Positions 9,904 through 19,825 of a stretch of DNA of 64,000 nt are shown here, in pieces. This DNA is from Methylogaea oryzae (GTDB lineage Bacteria > Pseudomonadota > Gammaproteobacteria > Methylococcales > Methylococcaceae). The DNA is taken from contig NZ_AP019782.1 of assembly GCF_019669985.1 (NCBI RefSeq), positions 1,418,501-1,482,500 on the forward strand. The letters run 5' to 3'. Within the stretch, counting starts at the first letter, position 1. Every line of letters begins with the position of its first letter. The translations under genes were made by a program, and so were the position numbers. Below the pieces are notes generated by a model, which saw only the letters and a list, made by a program, of their open reading frames with translations, was not told where the DNA came from and searched no databases.

Positions 9904-12900
9904 TCAGCCCGAGGCCGTCAGCTCGGCCAGGGTGCGTTCGAAACCGGCATCGAGGCCGGTTTGCGCCTTCACGGCGTGGATCCACAGCTTGCCGTCGGTT
10001 TTCAGGCCGCTCGCATCCAGCTGCGGCGCTTCCGGCGGCAGGCGCGACAGGTCCGGCTGCGCTTGCTGCCGCGCCGCTTGCAGCGGCGGCGTCACTACCA
10101 GGTCCACGCCCACTTGCAGCTGGCCGATACCCTTGTTTTGCGCCGGGTCGAGGCGGTCGTGCTGATGGAAATAGACCGGCGCCGCCAGCGGCTTGCCGTC
10201 GGCGGAGGCGGCGAAGTAGTAGAACACGCCCGGTTGGCCGCCCGATACTTCGATGGGTTGCGCCAGCACGCCGTCGGCGGCTTGGGCGTGCAGCCGCAAC
10301 GCCACCGCCGGATCGGGGCGCACCAGGGCGGCGGCTGCCTGGTTCAGCGTAACGGTGGATGTTACCGGCGGCTTGTCGGCCACTGCGTGGGATTTTTGCG
10401 CCTGCACCACCAGCAGCGTGTCGGCCGTCAGTCCGTCGCAAGCGAGTGTCAGTTTGCCGCCGTTGCCGGGCTGCGCCGTGCCCACCACGGCAAAACCGTC
10501 CGACGTCGCCGGGCTGCGCACCAGCACGTCCGCCTGGCCGGCAACGGCAACCTTGATCGCCTTGGGGTCCGTGCCGCCATGGATGAATTCCGCGTCGGCG
10601 ATAGCGCGTTGCAGCAACTGGTAGTTGGCCGAGGCTTGCGATTTGTCGATGGCGACGCTGGCGCTGCCGCCGTAGACCAGAATGGGTGCCGCCACCGTCA
10701 CGGCCGCTGCCGGATTGGCCCGCACTTTCAACGGCAGCACCGCATCCAGCAGGCTGGTCTGGGTGGGCTTGTGCTCGGACGGGTCGAAGGTTTTGGTGGC
10801 GCGCACGCGGATGTCGAAATCCTCCGTGACGCCGTCGGCTTGCAGCAGGATCGCGCCCAGGTTGCCGCGTGCGCTGGCGGACAGTACGGTTTCTTTCTTG
10901 CCGTCCACTCGAACCAATTGGTAATCCACGCCTTCCTGGGTGAGCTCGATTTCCACCTGCACGCCGGCGCCGTAGTCGACGATGCGGGCATCGGCCGGCG
11001 CAGGTGTATCGCTGGGCGAAAGCAGGGCGGCGCCGACGATTTGCGCCGTCAGGGTCGTGTCCAGGCCCACTTTCACGGCCGCCAACTGGCGCAGGAAGAC
11101 CGCCGGCGTCTTGCCGTGCAGCTTGGTGGCCTCGATGGTGAAGGTTCGGTCTTCCTTGATGGGCGGCGTGGTGAGGGTCAGTGGGCCGCCGTTGCCCAGC
11201 GCTTTGACTTCCGGGCTGAGGGACTTGTGCTCCTTGTCGCACAAGCGGTAGCTGACGCCGATCTGGCTGTATTCCACCACGATTTGCGCGGTGACGTTGT
11301 AGGCCACCGTCGTCAGTTCGGGAATGGGCAGATCCCGCAAGGGGTAGGTGTAGCCGATAGCCAGCAGGTCGATGAGGCGGTCGCGGGCGTCGCGCAGGCC
11401 GATGGCCGCCGCCTGGTCCGTGCTGCCGGACTGGCGCAACGCCAACTGCCGCAGCGTCCAGTCGCGGTACGCGCTTTCGAATGTGCGCATGTCGGCGTCT
11501 TCCAGCCAAAGAATCTGTGGCCGCAGATGGGCCGGGGTTTCCTCCAGCACGGTTTGCGCGACGAACTGGCGGAATTCCGGCGTTTGGCAACGGGCGGGCG
11601 CGGCGGTGAATACCCAGCTGACCTGCAGGGAGTAGGGATCGGGCGCCGCGGCTTCGGCGAGCAGCGGGCCTTGCTGCTGGCGGTCGGCCTCGATGGGGCG
11701 CAACAAGAGGTGTTCGAGCAAGTAGAAGCGCTCGGTTTCGGCGCGGCTGTCGTCCATGGACCAGGCCGGGATGGCCAGTTTGAAGCGCAACCGCAGTTCC
11801 AGGCCGGCAACATTGTCCTCGTTCCATTCCAGGAGGGCGTTGAAGCCGCTCCCGCGCCGGCTGCTGGCCTCGGGGTAGTGGCGCAGGAACACCTGCTTGG
11901 CTTGCGCCATGCTTTGATCCGCGGTGATGGGCGCGGCGTTGTCCTGCCCGTCTTCCGCCTGTCCATAGGCGTTGCCGGGCAATTGCTCGGCAACGCGCGC
12001 CAGCAGGTGATCGAGGAAGCGGTTCTTGCGCTCCCAATCGACGGGGGCGGCATCCGCGGGCGATTCGAGCAAGCGCTGCAACCGGCTTTGGCGGGCTTGC
12101 GCGTCAGGCTGCGTCCAGAGACTGTCCAGGTTCAGGTCGGCGGCGTCGATGGCGCCGGCGAAATAGGTTTGCGGCAGCCGGTCGTCGAAACCGAACAAGT
12201 CCCGCACGTGGGACAGTTGCGCAAAGCCGTTTGCCAGCAGCTGGTCGAAGAACAGCAGATAGGCTTGCAGTTGTTTGACTTGCGCTTGCCGCTCGGCGCC
12301 GGCCGTCCCGGGCAAGCCGGCCGGCCCGATGCCGTAGGTCGCCGGAAACTGGTGCAGCAGCGAGTAGTGGCGGGCGACGTTGCGGTCGCGGCCCGGGGCC
12401 GGCCGTGGCCCTGGCTGGCCGTTTGGCCGGCCAGTGGCGGACGAGCGGCGCACATTGTCCAGATGCTGTTGCAGCAAGGCGGGCTCGTCCAGCACCACCG
12501 GCAGTTGTTTGCGCCGTAACTGCAGGGTGGTGTTGCGCGCATCCAGCTTGGGGGTTTTGTCCGCTTCCAGGTCCAGCGACCAATTCTTCAAGCCGGCGGG
12601 CGTCTTGAACGCCAGGTGTTCCACCATGCGCACGCCGGCCACGTCCATGATCTCCCGCAGCAGTTCGGACGTTTGCAGGGCGGTCCTGCGCTGCATGCCC
12701 CGCAGCGCGCCGTCGTCGATGAAACCGTGCCGCAGCAGCGGCCCGTCGAAAATCTCGTCGATGGACTTGCCTTGCTCCAGGCACTGCGACAGGCTGTGGA
12801 ACGGCACGGTGGGCGATATATAGTCCGTCATGCGCTGCAGCACGCCTACATACACCGCTTCCGCATCGGCGTCCGGGGCGATTTCGATGCTGGCGTGCAG

Positions 12901-13527
12901 CTGGATGTCCTGGGTGTCCAGCACCTGGATGGATTCGAAATCCATGCTCAAGCCCCGCTGCGCGTGCAGCCGGTTGGTCACGTCTGCGACGATGGCGTTG
13001 CCGTCCTTGTCCAGCGCCTCGGATTTTTCCAGCAGCACCCGGCATAAGCCTTTCAGTCCGACCGCTCGCGCGCCGTTGCTGTCGTCCAAGCCGATGAGCC
13101 GGTTGCCTTGCAGGGCGTCCTGCTCCCGGTAATACAGCAGCGGCTGCGGCTGGGCCAGCGTCTCCACCCAGGCGTTCTTGACGCCGTCCACGTCGATGGC
13201 CAGCTTGCGCAGGTCCAGCAAGGTGACCGGGCGGCTGGTCAGGATAAGGTCGGCGCTGAACAGACTGGCATAGGTGTCCTCGCCGTCGCGGCTGAGCAGG
13301 TCGGGCAGGTCGTAATCGATGCGGTAGGCCCAGTCCGACAGGGCATAGCACAGCTGCTCCAGGATGGTGATGCCTGGGTCGTGGGCGTTGAAGTCGGTCC
13401 AGTCCGAGTTAGCCGCCAAGCGCTCCAGCCAGCGCATGCCTTGCTGGCGCAGGAACGCATAGTCCAGGCTGGCGGCTGTCGCGGGGAGCGTCGCGGTCTG
13501 GCCGGCGGCCATATCGTCCGATGCCAT
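9904..13527 (-). CDS. Large baseplate wedge protein of the eCIS (Afp11/Afp12 class), with C-terminal tandem repeats
   Basis: Structural baseplate component. The N-terminal signature WTDFNAHDPGITILEQLCYALSD (about 43-65) is characteristic of eCIS wedge proteins, and residues 1 to about 740 look like the family core. The rest of the 1207 residues appears to be at least three diverged repeats. Each opens with a pattern like VVEYSQIGVSYRL (about 749), VEIELTQEGVDYQL or VAIDKSQASANYQL, and each ends in a beta-rich segment such as FTIEATK or FDIRVRATK. They look like Ig-like or stalk domains that could project from the baseplate. It lies between the fibre and tape-measure genes. Which of Afp11 or Afp12 it corresponds to is not settled here. 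Confidence 0.85.
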   Translation of the reverse strand: MASDDMAAGQTATLPATAASLDYAFLRQQGMRWLERLAANSDWTDFNAHDPGITILEQLCYALSDWAYRIDYDLPDLLSRDGEDTYASLFSADLILTSRPVTLLDLRKLAIDVDGVKNAWVETLAQPQPLLYYREQDALQGNRLIGLDDSNGARAVGLKGLCRVLLEKSEALDKDGNAIVADVTNRLHAQRGLSMDFESIQVLDTQDIQLHASIEIAPDADAEAVYVGVLQRMTDYISPTVPFHSLSQCLEQGKSIDEIFDGPLLRHGFIDDGALRGMQRRTALQTSELLREIMDVAGVRMVEHLAFKTPAGLKNWSLDLEADKTPKLDARNTTLQLRRKQLPVVLDEPALLQQHLDNVRRSSATGRPNGQPGPRPAPGRDRNVARHYSLLHQFPATYGIGPAGLPGTAGAERQAQVKQLQAYLLFFDQLLANGFAQLSHVRDLFGFDDRLPQTYFAGAIDAADLNLDSLWTQPDAQARQSRLQRLLESPADAAPVDWERKNRFLDHLLARVAEQLPGNAYGQAEDGQDNAAPITADQSMAQAKQVFLRHYPEASSRRGSGFNALLEWNEDNVAGLELRLRFKLAIPAWSMDDSRAETERFYLLEHLLLRPIEADRQQQGPLLAEAAAPDPYSLQVSWVFTAAPARCQTPEFRQFVAQTVLEETPAHLRPQILWLEDADMRTFESAYRDWTLRQLALRQSGSTDQAAAIGLRDARDRLIDLLAIGYTYPLRDLPIPELTTVAYNVTAQIVVEYSQIGVSYRLCDKEHKSLSPEVKALGNGGPLTLTTPPIKEDRTFTIEATKLHGKTPAVFLRQLAAVKVGLDTTLTAQIVGAALLSPSDTPAPADARIVDYGAGVQVEIELTQEGVDYQLVRVDGKKETVLSASARGNLGAILLQADGVTEDFDIRVRATKTFDPSEHKPTQTSLLDAVLPLKVRANPAAAVTVAAPILVYGGSASVAIDKSQASANYQLLQRAIADAEFIHGGTDPKAIKVAVAGQADVLVRSPATSDGFAVVGTAQPGNGGKLTLACDGLTADTLLVVQAQKSHAVADKPPVTSTVTLNQAAAALVRPDPAVALRLHAQAADGVLAQPIEVSGGQPGVFYYFAASADGKPLAAPVYFHQHDRLDPAQNKGIGQLQVGVDLVVTPPLQAARQQAQPDLSRLPPEAPQLDASGLKTDGKLWIHAVKAQTGLDAGFERTLAELTASG

Positions 13528-13543
13528 AGGATTTGCCCTGTGC

Positions 13544-15373
13544 TTACAGTTTCATGATGAAGGCGAGCGCATAGAACGGCGGCATGTTCTCGTGTGCGGC
13601 GCCGCCGCCGGCCGCGTTGATGGAGATGCCGGTGGCTCTGCTATCGGTATTTTTGCTGACCGTATCCGCGCGGCCTGCATCGCCCTTGGAGAATTCCTGG
13701 GTATTGTTGTGGTCGTCGGTTCCGGCTTCTTGCCGGGAGCCTGTCCAGTTGTGGTAGTGGCCGGGGTCGCTGACGCCGTGGGTGTGGCTGGGCATTTCGT
13801 TCTGGCTCAGCAGGTGTTTTTCCTCGCCGCCCACGTCGCCGCGCTTGCGCGCCGTCAAGCCGCTGGCCGCGCCGGCAGCCAGGACGAAGCGGCCGCGCAG
13901 GTCCGGCGTGCCGTTTTGGCCGTCGCACAGGGCCCAGCCTGCCGGTGCGGTATCGCCCGACCACATGATGATGGCCCCTTTCGGCAGGCCGTTGCCCACG
14001 GCAGCAGCATAGCTGTTGTCTTTGCCGATGGACGTGCCGGTGCCCAGCTTGATGCTGTTGTCGTCGCCGTTGACCACCGCCACCAGGATCCAGTTGCTGG
14101 GGGCGTGGAACACGCCGGAGTTGTAGACGACGATCTGGAAGGTCACTTTGCTGTTGTCGCCGCCGACTTCATGCACCGCGTAGAGGGCCTCCCAATGATT
14201 CAACTGGATGCCCAGGGTGGCGTCCACCCGTTGCGAGCCGTCGAAGGCCGTGACCAAGGCCGGGTTGGTGGGGCAGACGATGTCCACATAGCCGCTGGCG
14301 AAGGTTTTGGTTCGTTCCATGGAAATGCCGATGAAACGCGCCGTCCATTTCAAGCGCCCGCCGGGGCCGCCCCAGGTGACCAGTCCGCCGCCGCTCAGGC
14401 TGAACTGGGCCTTCTGATAGTCGTTGGCCGCGCCGCTCATGACGCCGCTGCCGGTGTCCAGCGCCGTGCGCGGTTCCGTCGTACCGATGCCGACTTTGCC
14501 GTTGGATAGAATTCGCAGCCTTTCCCGTAGCGGCTTGTTGGCGGCCCCGTTTTCCTTGCTCAGGAATAAGAGGTGACCGGAGTAGTTGCCGTCGTCTTGG
14601 GTCTGTATCCTGACGCTGGGCGGGTTGTTGCCGACGTCGTAGGTGTTGAAATCGACGGCGGTGCCGGCCCCGGCGGAGCCGGCATTGTTGGACAAGGTGA
14701 GCACCGGCCCCAGGGCGCCGCTGGCGTCTTTGCGAATTTCCAGGGACGACTTCGGCACTTGGGTGCCGACGCCCAGGTTGCCGGTTATGGTCGTGGTATC
14801 CGCGCGCAGGCTGAGTTTGGGGACGTTTTCGGCGGCTCTGCCGGTCAACAGGAATTCCGAGGCGTGGCCGGTGCCGTCCTTGCTGAATGCCTCCATGTAA
14901 ACGCAGTTGTCGTCCCGGTTGTTGGCCAGGATCAGTTGGCCGCCGCCGTTGCCTTCCAGGCCCAGTTTGATGGCGTTGGCTTTGACGTCGAACGATCGGC
15001 TGGGGGTAATGGTGCCGATACCGACATTCCCGGTGTTCTGGTCGATAAACAGCCGCGCTTGCCCCTGGCCGTTGCTCAGGCAGAACCCCGGTTTGGCGGT
15101 GGCGGGATTGCCGGCATCGCTGCGCGGGTTGAGCTGGAAGGTCCAGGCCGGGTTGGCGTCCTGGAAGCTGGCGTAGAAATTGACCAGCTTCTGCAGGCCG
15201 CTGGCATCGCCGGCCGCTTCGATACTGAGCGGGTCGCCGGCGGGTTTGGCGATGCCGTCTTCCTTCTGGTTGAGACCTGCGTCGATGAGATCGGAGAAGT
15301 TGCTCTCGGTGGGAATGCTGTTCTTGACGAAATAGGATTTGAGTTCCGAGCGGTTTCTTTTTTTGATGTCCAT
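13544..15373 (-). CDS. Tail fibre / receptor-binding protein with tail-collar domain
   Basis: Likely target-recognition fibre of the contractile particle. The N-terminus (MDIKKRNRSELKSYF) would attach to the baseplate. The central part has three GIGT-type beta motifs (NVGIGTITP, NLGVGTQVP, KVGIGTTEP) seen in trimeric fibre shafts. The C-terminus is a phage tail-collar domain (GAIIMWSGDTAPAGWALC, LRGRFVLAAG, HTHGVSDPGH, ENMPPFYALAFIMKL). The length is 609 residues. The fibre gene sits between the two large wedge genes instead of after both as in the Afp and PVC loci. The target cell cannot be deduced from sequence. Confidence 0.9.
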   Translation of the reverse strand: MDIKKRNRSELKSYFVKNSIPTESNFSDLIDAGLNQKEDGIAKPAGDPLSIEAAGDASGLQKLVNFYASFQDANPAWTFQLNPRSDAGNPATAKPGFCLSNGQGQARLFIDQNTGNVGIGTITPSRSFDVKANAIKLGLEGNGGGQLILANNRDDNCVYMEAFSKDGTGHASEFLLTGRAAENVPKLSLRADTTTITGNLGVGTQVPKSSLEIRKDASGALGPVLTLSNNAGSAGAGTAVDFNTYDVGNNPPSVRIQTQDDGNYSGHLLFLSKENGAANKPLRERLRILSNGKVGIGTTEPRTALDTGSGVMSGAANDYQKAQFSLSGGGLVTWGGPGGRLKWTARFIGISMERTKTFASGYVDIVCPTNPALVTAFDGSQRVDATLGIQLNHWEALYAVHEVGGDNSKVTFQIVVYNSGVFHAPSNWILVAVVNGDDNSIKLGTGTSIGKDNSYAAAVGNGLPKGAIIMWSGDTAPAGWALCDGQNGTPDLRGRFVLAAGAASGLTARKRGDVGGEEKHLLSQNEMPSHTHGVSDPGHYHNWTGSRQEAGTDDHNNTQEFSKGDAGRADTVSKNTDSRATGISINAAGGGAAHENMPPFYALAFIMKL

Positions 15374-15439
15374 GCTGATGTCTCCGGCCGTGATTGAGCG
15401 GGGTTGCGATGTAATGGCTGGGCGGTTGTTGCTTTGGGG

Positions 15440-18400
15440 TTAGCCGACGATAAAGTCCAGTTCCACTTTCATGTAGTCGATGCCGGTGAACTCCTGGTCG
15501 ACGAAGCGGTTTTCCGTGATCAAATCGATTTCGTGCTGGCGGGCGGCGACCAGCACGCTGTCGGGCCGCTCGGCCTGCACCGCGTAGCCCTCGTAGGAAT
15601 CCTCCGGCGGCGGTACGATCCAGCTGAAGTTCTCGCCTTTTTCGTCGCCGAGGAACAGCTTGAACTGCGCCACGTAGTCCACGTAGCCGCAGCGTTCGAT
15701 GAAATCGATGATGGCGTTGGCGTAGATTTTTCCGCCGATGACCACGTCCTCGCCCTTGTCGTAGGCCCAGGGCGACAGATAATGGTTGAGCTCTTCGTTG
15801 AGCCGCTGTTTATAGAAGCCCGGATCGCAGCCTTCGCTGAAGCGCACGGCGAAACGCAGTTTGACCGGCAGGTAGTGGGCGTTGGCGACGCGCAAATCGG
15901 CGAACGGCGGCGCCTGTTGCGCCAGGAAGTCCTGGATTTCCGCCAGCAGCCTGGCCGGCGCTTTCGGTTCGAACGGGTCGAACGGCAGGTGATGGCGGAT
16001 GTCCGGAATCACCACCACGTCCAGCCGTCCCAGGTTGTCCGCCAGGGAAGTGGGCTCCCCCCGCAAACACTTGGCCTTGTAGATTTGCGGGAAGCGTTCC
16101 AGCACCAGGCGTTCATAGTCCCAGGGGCTCAGCGCCCGGTTCTTGTGGCGCAGGTGTTCGCTCACCCGGGTGTTGAACCTGGCGTCCTCTTCCGCCGGCC
16201 GGCCGCCGAAGGAGGTATAGGGTTGGGAGATGGCGGCGATATCCGCCATGGGTTCCAACGGTTTGCGGATGGTTCGCGCCGGCAAGGGCTGGCACAAGTG
16301 ATCGGGTGCGTTGCCCTGGTCGACGAAGGTCGCCCGCACCGCCTGGGGGTGGAAGTCGACGGCGTCGCACACGCTGTCGCAGCCTTGCTGCACCGTCAGC
16401 CGCAGCCAGTAAAGCTGGCCCGGCAGCAGTGTGTTGGGCGCGGCCGCAGCGACCGTTTGCAATTCCACGATGCCCGAGCCTTGCAGGCCGCGCGTGGCAT
16501 CGCTGCGCAGATGCCCGTCGTGCAGGCTGCGCCACTGATTGCCGCTCAGGTAGCTCCATTGCACCGGCGCCGGTTGCAGATCCGGATCGGCGCTGCCTTC
16601 CGCCATTTGCAGCAACAGGGAGAGAATTTGCCCCTGTTCCACGCCGCTCAAGCCGACGTAGAGTTCCCCTTCGTTGTCGTAGCCGGGCAGCAGCGGGTAG
16701 CGTCCGCTGGCCGGATCGGACTGCACTTCCGCGTAGCCGAAGGGATGCAGGTGGAACAATTGGTCGGCGCCGCCGCTCGGATGGCGGTTCATGGCGATTT
16801 CCACCGCGGCCGTGTAGTCCAGGCTCAGGCTTTTCAGTTTCGGCGTATAGGGTGGATTCACCTGATAAGCGGCCGCTTGCAGGTCTTTGCTGCCGGCGGC
16901 GATGGCCGCCGCCAGTGCGATGGATTTGGCGCCGGCAACGGTGGGGTAGGTGTGGTGCTGGAAGTCCGGCCCTTGCAGTTCCCACAGCAAATAACGGTTC
17001 CAGCTTTTGATGTCGCTTTCCGTTGCGGGCGACAGGTCGGCCCGGTAGACATAGCCGGGCCGGCTGCCCTGGATGCTGGCCGGGACATCGGCGATGGCGA
17101 CGGCGTGGGGGAGGCCGGCGTCGGTGGCTTCGAACAGCTTGGCCGCGGCGTCCAGCTCCAGCTCCAGTCGGCGGTCCACCAGGCAGACCTTGACGTTGAA
17201 CGACGTGTTGTCCTTGATGCCGGCGTCGTAAGCCTGGTAATGGCTGCCGAGGTCGCTGCTGGGCAAGCCCATCCATTGCAGGTGGGCCGTCAGGCTGCTC
17301 AAGGGCTTGGCGGACAGTTCCGGGTGGCCGAAATAAAAGCGGGAGCCGGCCGCCGGCTGGTTGCCGAAAGGGGCGAAGGGCTTGGCCGCATTCAGCGCCG
17401 CTTCGTCGTTTTGCATGGGCAGTTGGGTCATGCCGACCACGTCCACTTGCAGCAGGACCTGCTCTACCGCCAGCGGTTGGAATAGCGGATAGTCGGTGAC
17501 GTAGCGGCTGCCGCCGTTGGCTGCTTCCAGCCGCGGCTGCAGCATCAGCCGCAGGGTCGGCCAGTGGTTGCCGCCGATACCGGTGTCGGCGTAGGCCTCC
17601 AGCGGTGGAGCGCTTTCATCGAATTCCAGACGCCATTGCAAGGCTTTAAGGGGCGCCGGGAGTTTCGGCTGGCTGGGCGAGTCGGGATAATCGACCAGCT
17701 GGGCGGTCGCCTTGCCGGGTGTCAGCCAGCCTTTGGCCGAACTGACTTGGACCAGAAACGCCTGGGTCAGCACGGCGGCGATCTTTTTTGCATCGTACTG
17801 TTCGGCGCTGAATCCCAGCGTCAGGGTGACGGTGCGTTGGCCCTGGCTCAGGCACAGCAGCGGCGAACTGACGGCCCAGCCCAAGGTCGGCGCCGGAGCG
17901 GGAGCGGATGCGTCGCTGTTCTGGCCTTGGCCGAAGGTGCGCCAGCGCGGCGAATCGCCCTCTCTGGCGACAGACACGCTGGTGGCGTCGGCCTGGGCAT
18001 AGAGATTGAGCCATTCCACTTTCTGCGCCACCGGCTCGCTGCCCAACCGGTTGCGCCAGGCCAGCTCCAGCAATGCGTAGACCTTGTCCCAGTCGTCGGC
18101 TGACAGGGGGACGCCATCGGCGGCCTGTTGCAGCAGGGCCATGTCCTGGTCCGGGGGCAGGTAATCGGCCAGACGGTTGAACAGCAGGGCGCCGTCCTCC
18201 GTCGGCGGGGCGGCCAGGACCAGCCGCAGCATGTTCTCGAAAGCCGCTTTTTGCTGGTCCGGCGTGGGATTGTCCGGCAGCAGCGCCCGCAGCGCCTGGC
18301 GACGGGCGGCGTAGACTTTTTGCTGATAGGCGCCGGCCAGGTTGGCATAGACCTCGTCCCAGTCCTGGGGCGGGGCCGCTTCCTGGCCGGCGGTGTCCAT

Positions 18401-19816
18401 CATGTCCGCAAACTGTTCGCCGGGCATGAAGAAATAGCCTTCCAGTTCCAGCAAAGTGGCATACAGCTCGTCCAGATCGCTGATGGGGCGGATGGTCTGG
18501 AACGGGGTATAGTCCGGCGTACCCAGGGCGGCGGTGAAGTTGGCGGAGAATGCCGGCGAGGCTGGGTCCGTCAGCCCCAGGCTGTATTTCGGGTCGTTGC
18601 GTTTTCTTTGGCCGGCCCGCTCCAGCAGCGTGTTGATTTCGCGCCATTCGTTGTCGATGCGGACTTTGATCTGCATCATGCGCACGAATTGGTCGTAAGA
18701 CATGTACAAATTGTCGGCGATGAACTGCTGGGCATCCTGGCGGGTGCGCTGGTCGTACAGTTCGTAGACGTTCTTGATTTCCGGCAGGCCTTTGAAGTCC
18801 AGCACGCCCACCGCCTTGGTCAGGTTGGCGTCGAAGTCGCGCGGGTCGGCCGGGGCCAGCGTGAAGCCGGCGCCGCTGCGTTGCTTGCCGGCCGCGTCCA
18901 GGATGTCGTTGATTTCTTGCCATTCGCCGTCCGCCTGCTCGCGCCGCTGTTTGAGCTGCACCAGGCTGCGGAACTCCTCCAGCGACAGGAACAAGCCGCT
19001 GTCGATGAAGGCCAGCATGGACTGCAAGAGTTGCAGGAAGGGGAAGTCCACCGCCTGGTTCAGCGGCGGATAGGCTGGCATGTCGTCGCCCGGTGCGGGT
19101 ACGCCGAAGGGGATTTTCAGCATCTCCACGACCGCTTCGTTTTTCGGTCCGGCGTATTGCTCGCGGGCTTCGCGGATGCCGGTGATCTGGCGGTGCAGGT
19201 ACACCGAGCTGAGCCGCTCGATGCGGGCGTGATTGGCGACCAAATCGCCGTCGGTGCGGTAGACCAGGGCGTTTCCCTGGCTGTCCTTGCCGGCATCCAC
19301 GGCGGTGCCGGCCGGCAGCAGGACCTGCGCCACCCGGCTGGAGGGCTCGATCAAGAGGTGCACGCTATCGGGCTCGGCCGGCTTTCGCTGTAGCTGCAAG
19401 TAGCGCCGGTAGTAGAAGTCCAGGTGCCGGCGGGTGATGTCGTTGAGGCGCCCTTGCACTTGCCGCAGCAATTGCAGGAACACCAGAAACAGGATCAAGT
19501 GGGGCCGTTGCAGATTGTCGTCGCCGGCATCGGCGTAGGCTTCCGGCCGGTCGGCGAAGTCCGCCATTTGTTGCAGCCAGGCGGCCAAGTCGGACTCGTC
19601 CAGTTCGTCCGGATTGAGGAAGCCTTGCCAGTCGCCTGCCGCCGTGTCGTCCGGGCCGTAGTACTTGAGTTCCTTGGCATAGGCTTGGGCGAAGCGCAGC
19701 CAGTCCTGCAGCGTGTGCTCGTCCATGGCGACGTAGCCCGGCTGCAGGGCCTGCTGTTGGCGTCCGGACTGGCTGGTTCCGTCGCGGTCGGCGGTGGTGA
19801 TGGTGGATTTTGCCAT
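15440..19816 (-). CDS. Large baseplate wedge protein, baseplate J-like (Afp11/Afp12 class)
   Basis: Largest gene of the locus (1458 residues). The N-terminal QPGYVAMDEHTLQDWLRFAQAYAKELKYY (about 26-54, quoted in part: DEHTLQDWLRFAQAYAKEL) is typical of eCIS wedge proteins. The C-terminal third has baseplate-J/gp6-like features, including DYERLVLERFPQIYKAKCL and KLRFAVRFSEGC. It should form the wedge ring that links the fibre and the sheath-initiating parts. A 9-base gap separates it from the upstream spike-tip gene. It is annotated as structural; no enzymatic motif was seen. Confidence 0.88.
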   Translation of the reverse strand: MAKSTITTADRDGTSQSGRQQQALQPGYVAMDEHTLQDWLRFAQAYAKELKYYGPDDTAAGDWQGFLNPDELDESDLAAWLQQMADFADRPEAYADAGDDNLQRPHLILFLVFLQLLRQVQGRLNDITRRHLDFYYRRYLQLQRKPAEPDSVHLLIEPSSRVAQVLLPAGTAVDAGKDSQGNALVYRTDGDLVANHARIERLSSVYLHRQITGIREAREQYAGPKNEAVVEMLKIPFGVPAPGDDMPAYPPLNQAVDFPFLQLLQSMLAFIDSGLFLSLEEFRSLVQLKQRREQADGEWQEINDILDAAGKQRSGAGFTLAPADPRDFDANLTKAVGVLDFKGLPEIKNVYELYDQRTRQDAQQFIADNLYMSYDQFVRMMQIKVRIDNEWREINTLLERAGQRKRNDPKYSLGLTDPASPAFSANFTAALGTPDYTPFQTIRPISDLDELYATLLELEGYFFMPGEQFADMMDTAGQEAAPPQDWDEVYANLAGAYQQKVYAARRQALRALLPDNPTPDQQKAAFENMLRLVLAAPPTEDGALLFNRLADYLPPDQDMALLQQAADGVPLSADDWDKVYALLELAWRNRLGSEPVAQKVEWLNLYAQADATSVSVAREGDSPRWRTFGQGQNSDASAPAPAPTLGWAVSSPLLCLSQGQRTVTLTLGFSAEQYDAKKIAAVLTQAFLVQVSSAKGWLTPGKATAQLVDYPDSPSQPKLPAPLKALQWRLEFDESAPPLEAYADTGIGGNHWPTLRLMLQPRLEAANGGSRYVTDYPLFQPLAVEQVLLQVDVVGMTQLPMQNDEAALNAAKPFAPFGNQPAAGSRFYFGHPELSAKPLSSLTAHLQWMGLPSSDLGSHYQAYDAGIKDNTSFNVKVCLVDRRLELELDAAAKLFEATDAGLPHAVAIADVPASIQGSRPGYVYRADLSPATESDIKSWNRYLLWELQGPDFQHHTYPTVAGAKSIALAAAIAAGSKDLQAAAYQVNPPYTPKLKSLSLDYTAAVEIAMNRHPSGGADQLFHLHPFGYAEVQSDPASGRYPLLPGYDNEGELYVGLSGVEQGQILSLLLQMAEGSADPDLQPAPVQWSYLSGNQWRSLHDGHLRSDATRGLQGSGIVELQTVAAAAPNTLLPGQLYWLRLTVQQGCDSVCDAVDFHPQAVRATFVDQGNAPDHLCQPLPARTIRKPLEPMADIAAISQPYTSFGGRPAEEDARFNTRVSEHLRHKNRALSPWDYERLVLERFPQIYKAKCLRGEPTSLADNLGRLDVVVIPDIRHHLPFDPFEPKAPARLLAEIQDFLAQQAPPFADLRVANAHYLPVKLRFAVRFSEGCDPGFYKQRLNEELNHYLSPWAYDKGEDVVIGGKIYANAIIDFIERCGYVDYVAQFKLFLGDEKGENFSWIVPPPEDSYEGYAVQAERPDSVLVAARQHEIDLITENRFVDQEFTGIDYMKVELDFIVG

Positions 19817-19825
19817 GGCGCGGCT

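Noticed and set aside
9322-12519. A 1065-codon open frame on the plus strand
   Set aside because: It is antisense to the tape-measure and wedge genes. GC-rich coding DNA often leaves the opposite strand open. The translation is low-complexity (Arg/Gln/Ala/Val rich) with no family motif, while the minus strand carries clear eCIS signatures.
15404-17485. A 693-codon plus-strand open frame
   Set aside because: Antisense shadow of the 1458-aa wedge gene; composition typical of reverse-complemented coding sequence and no recognisable domain.
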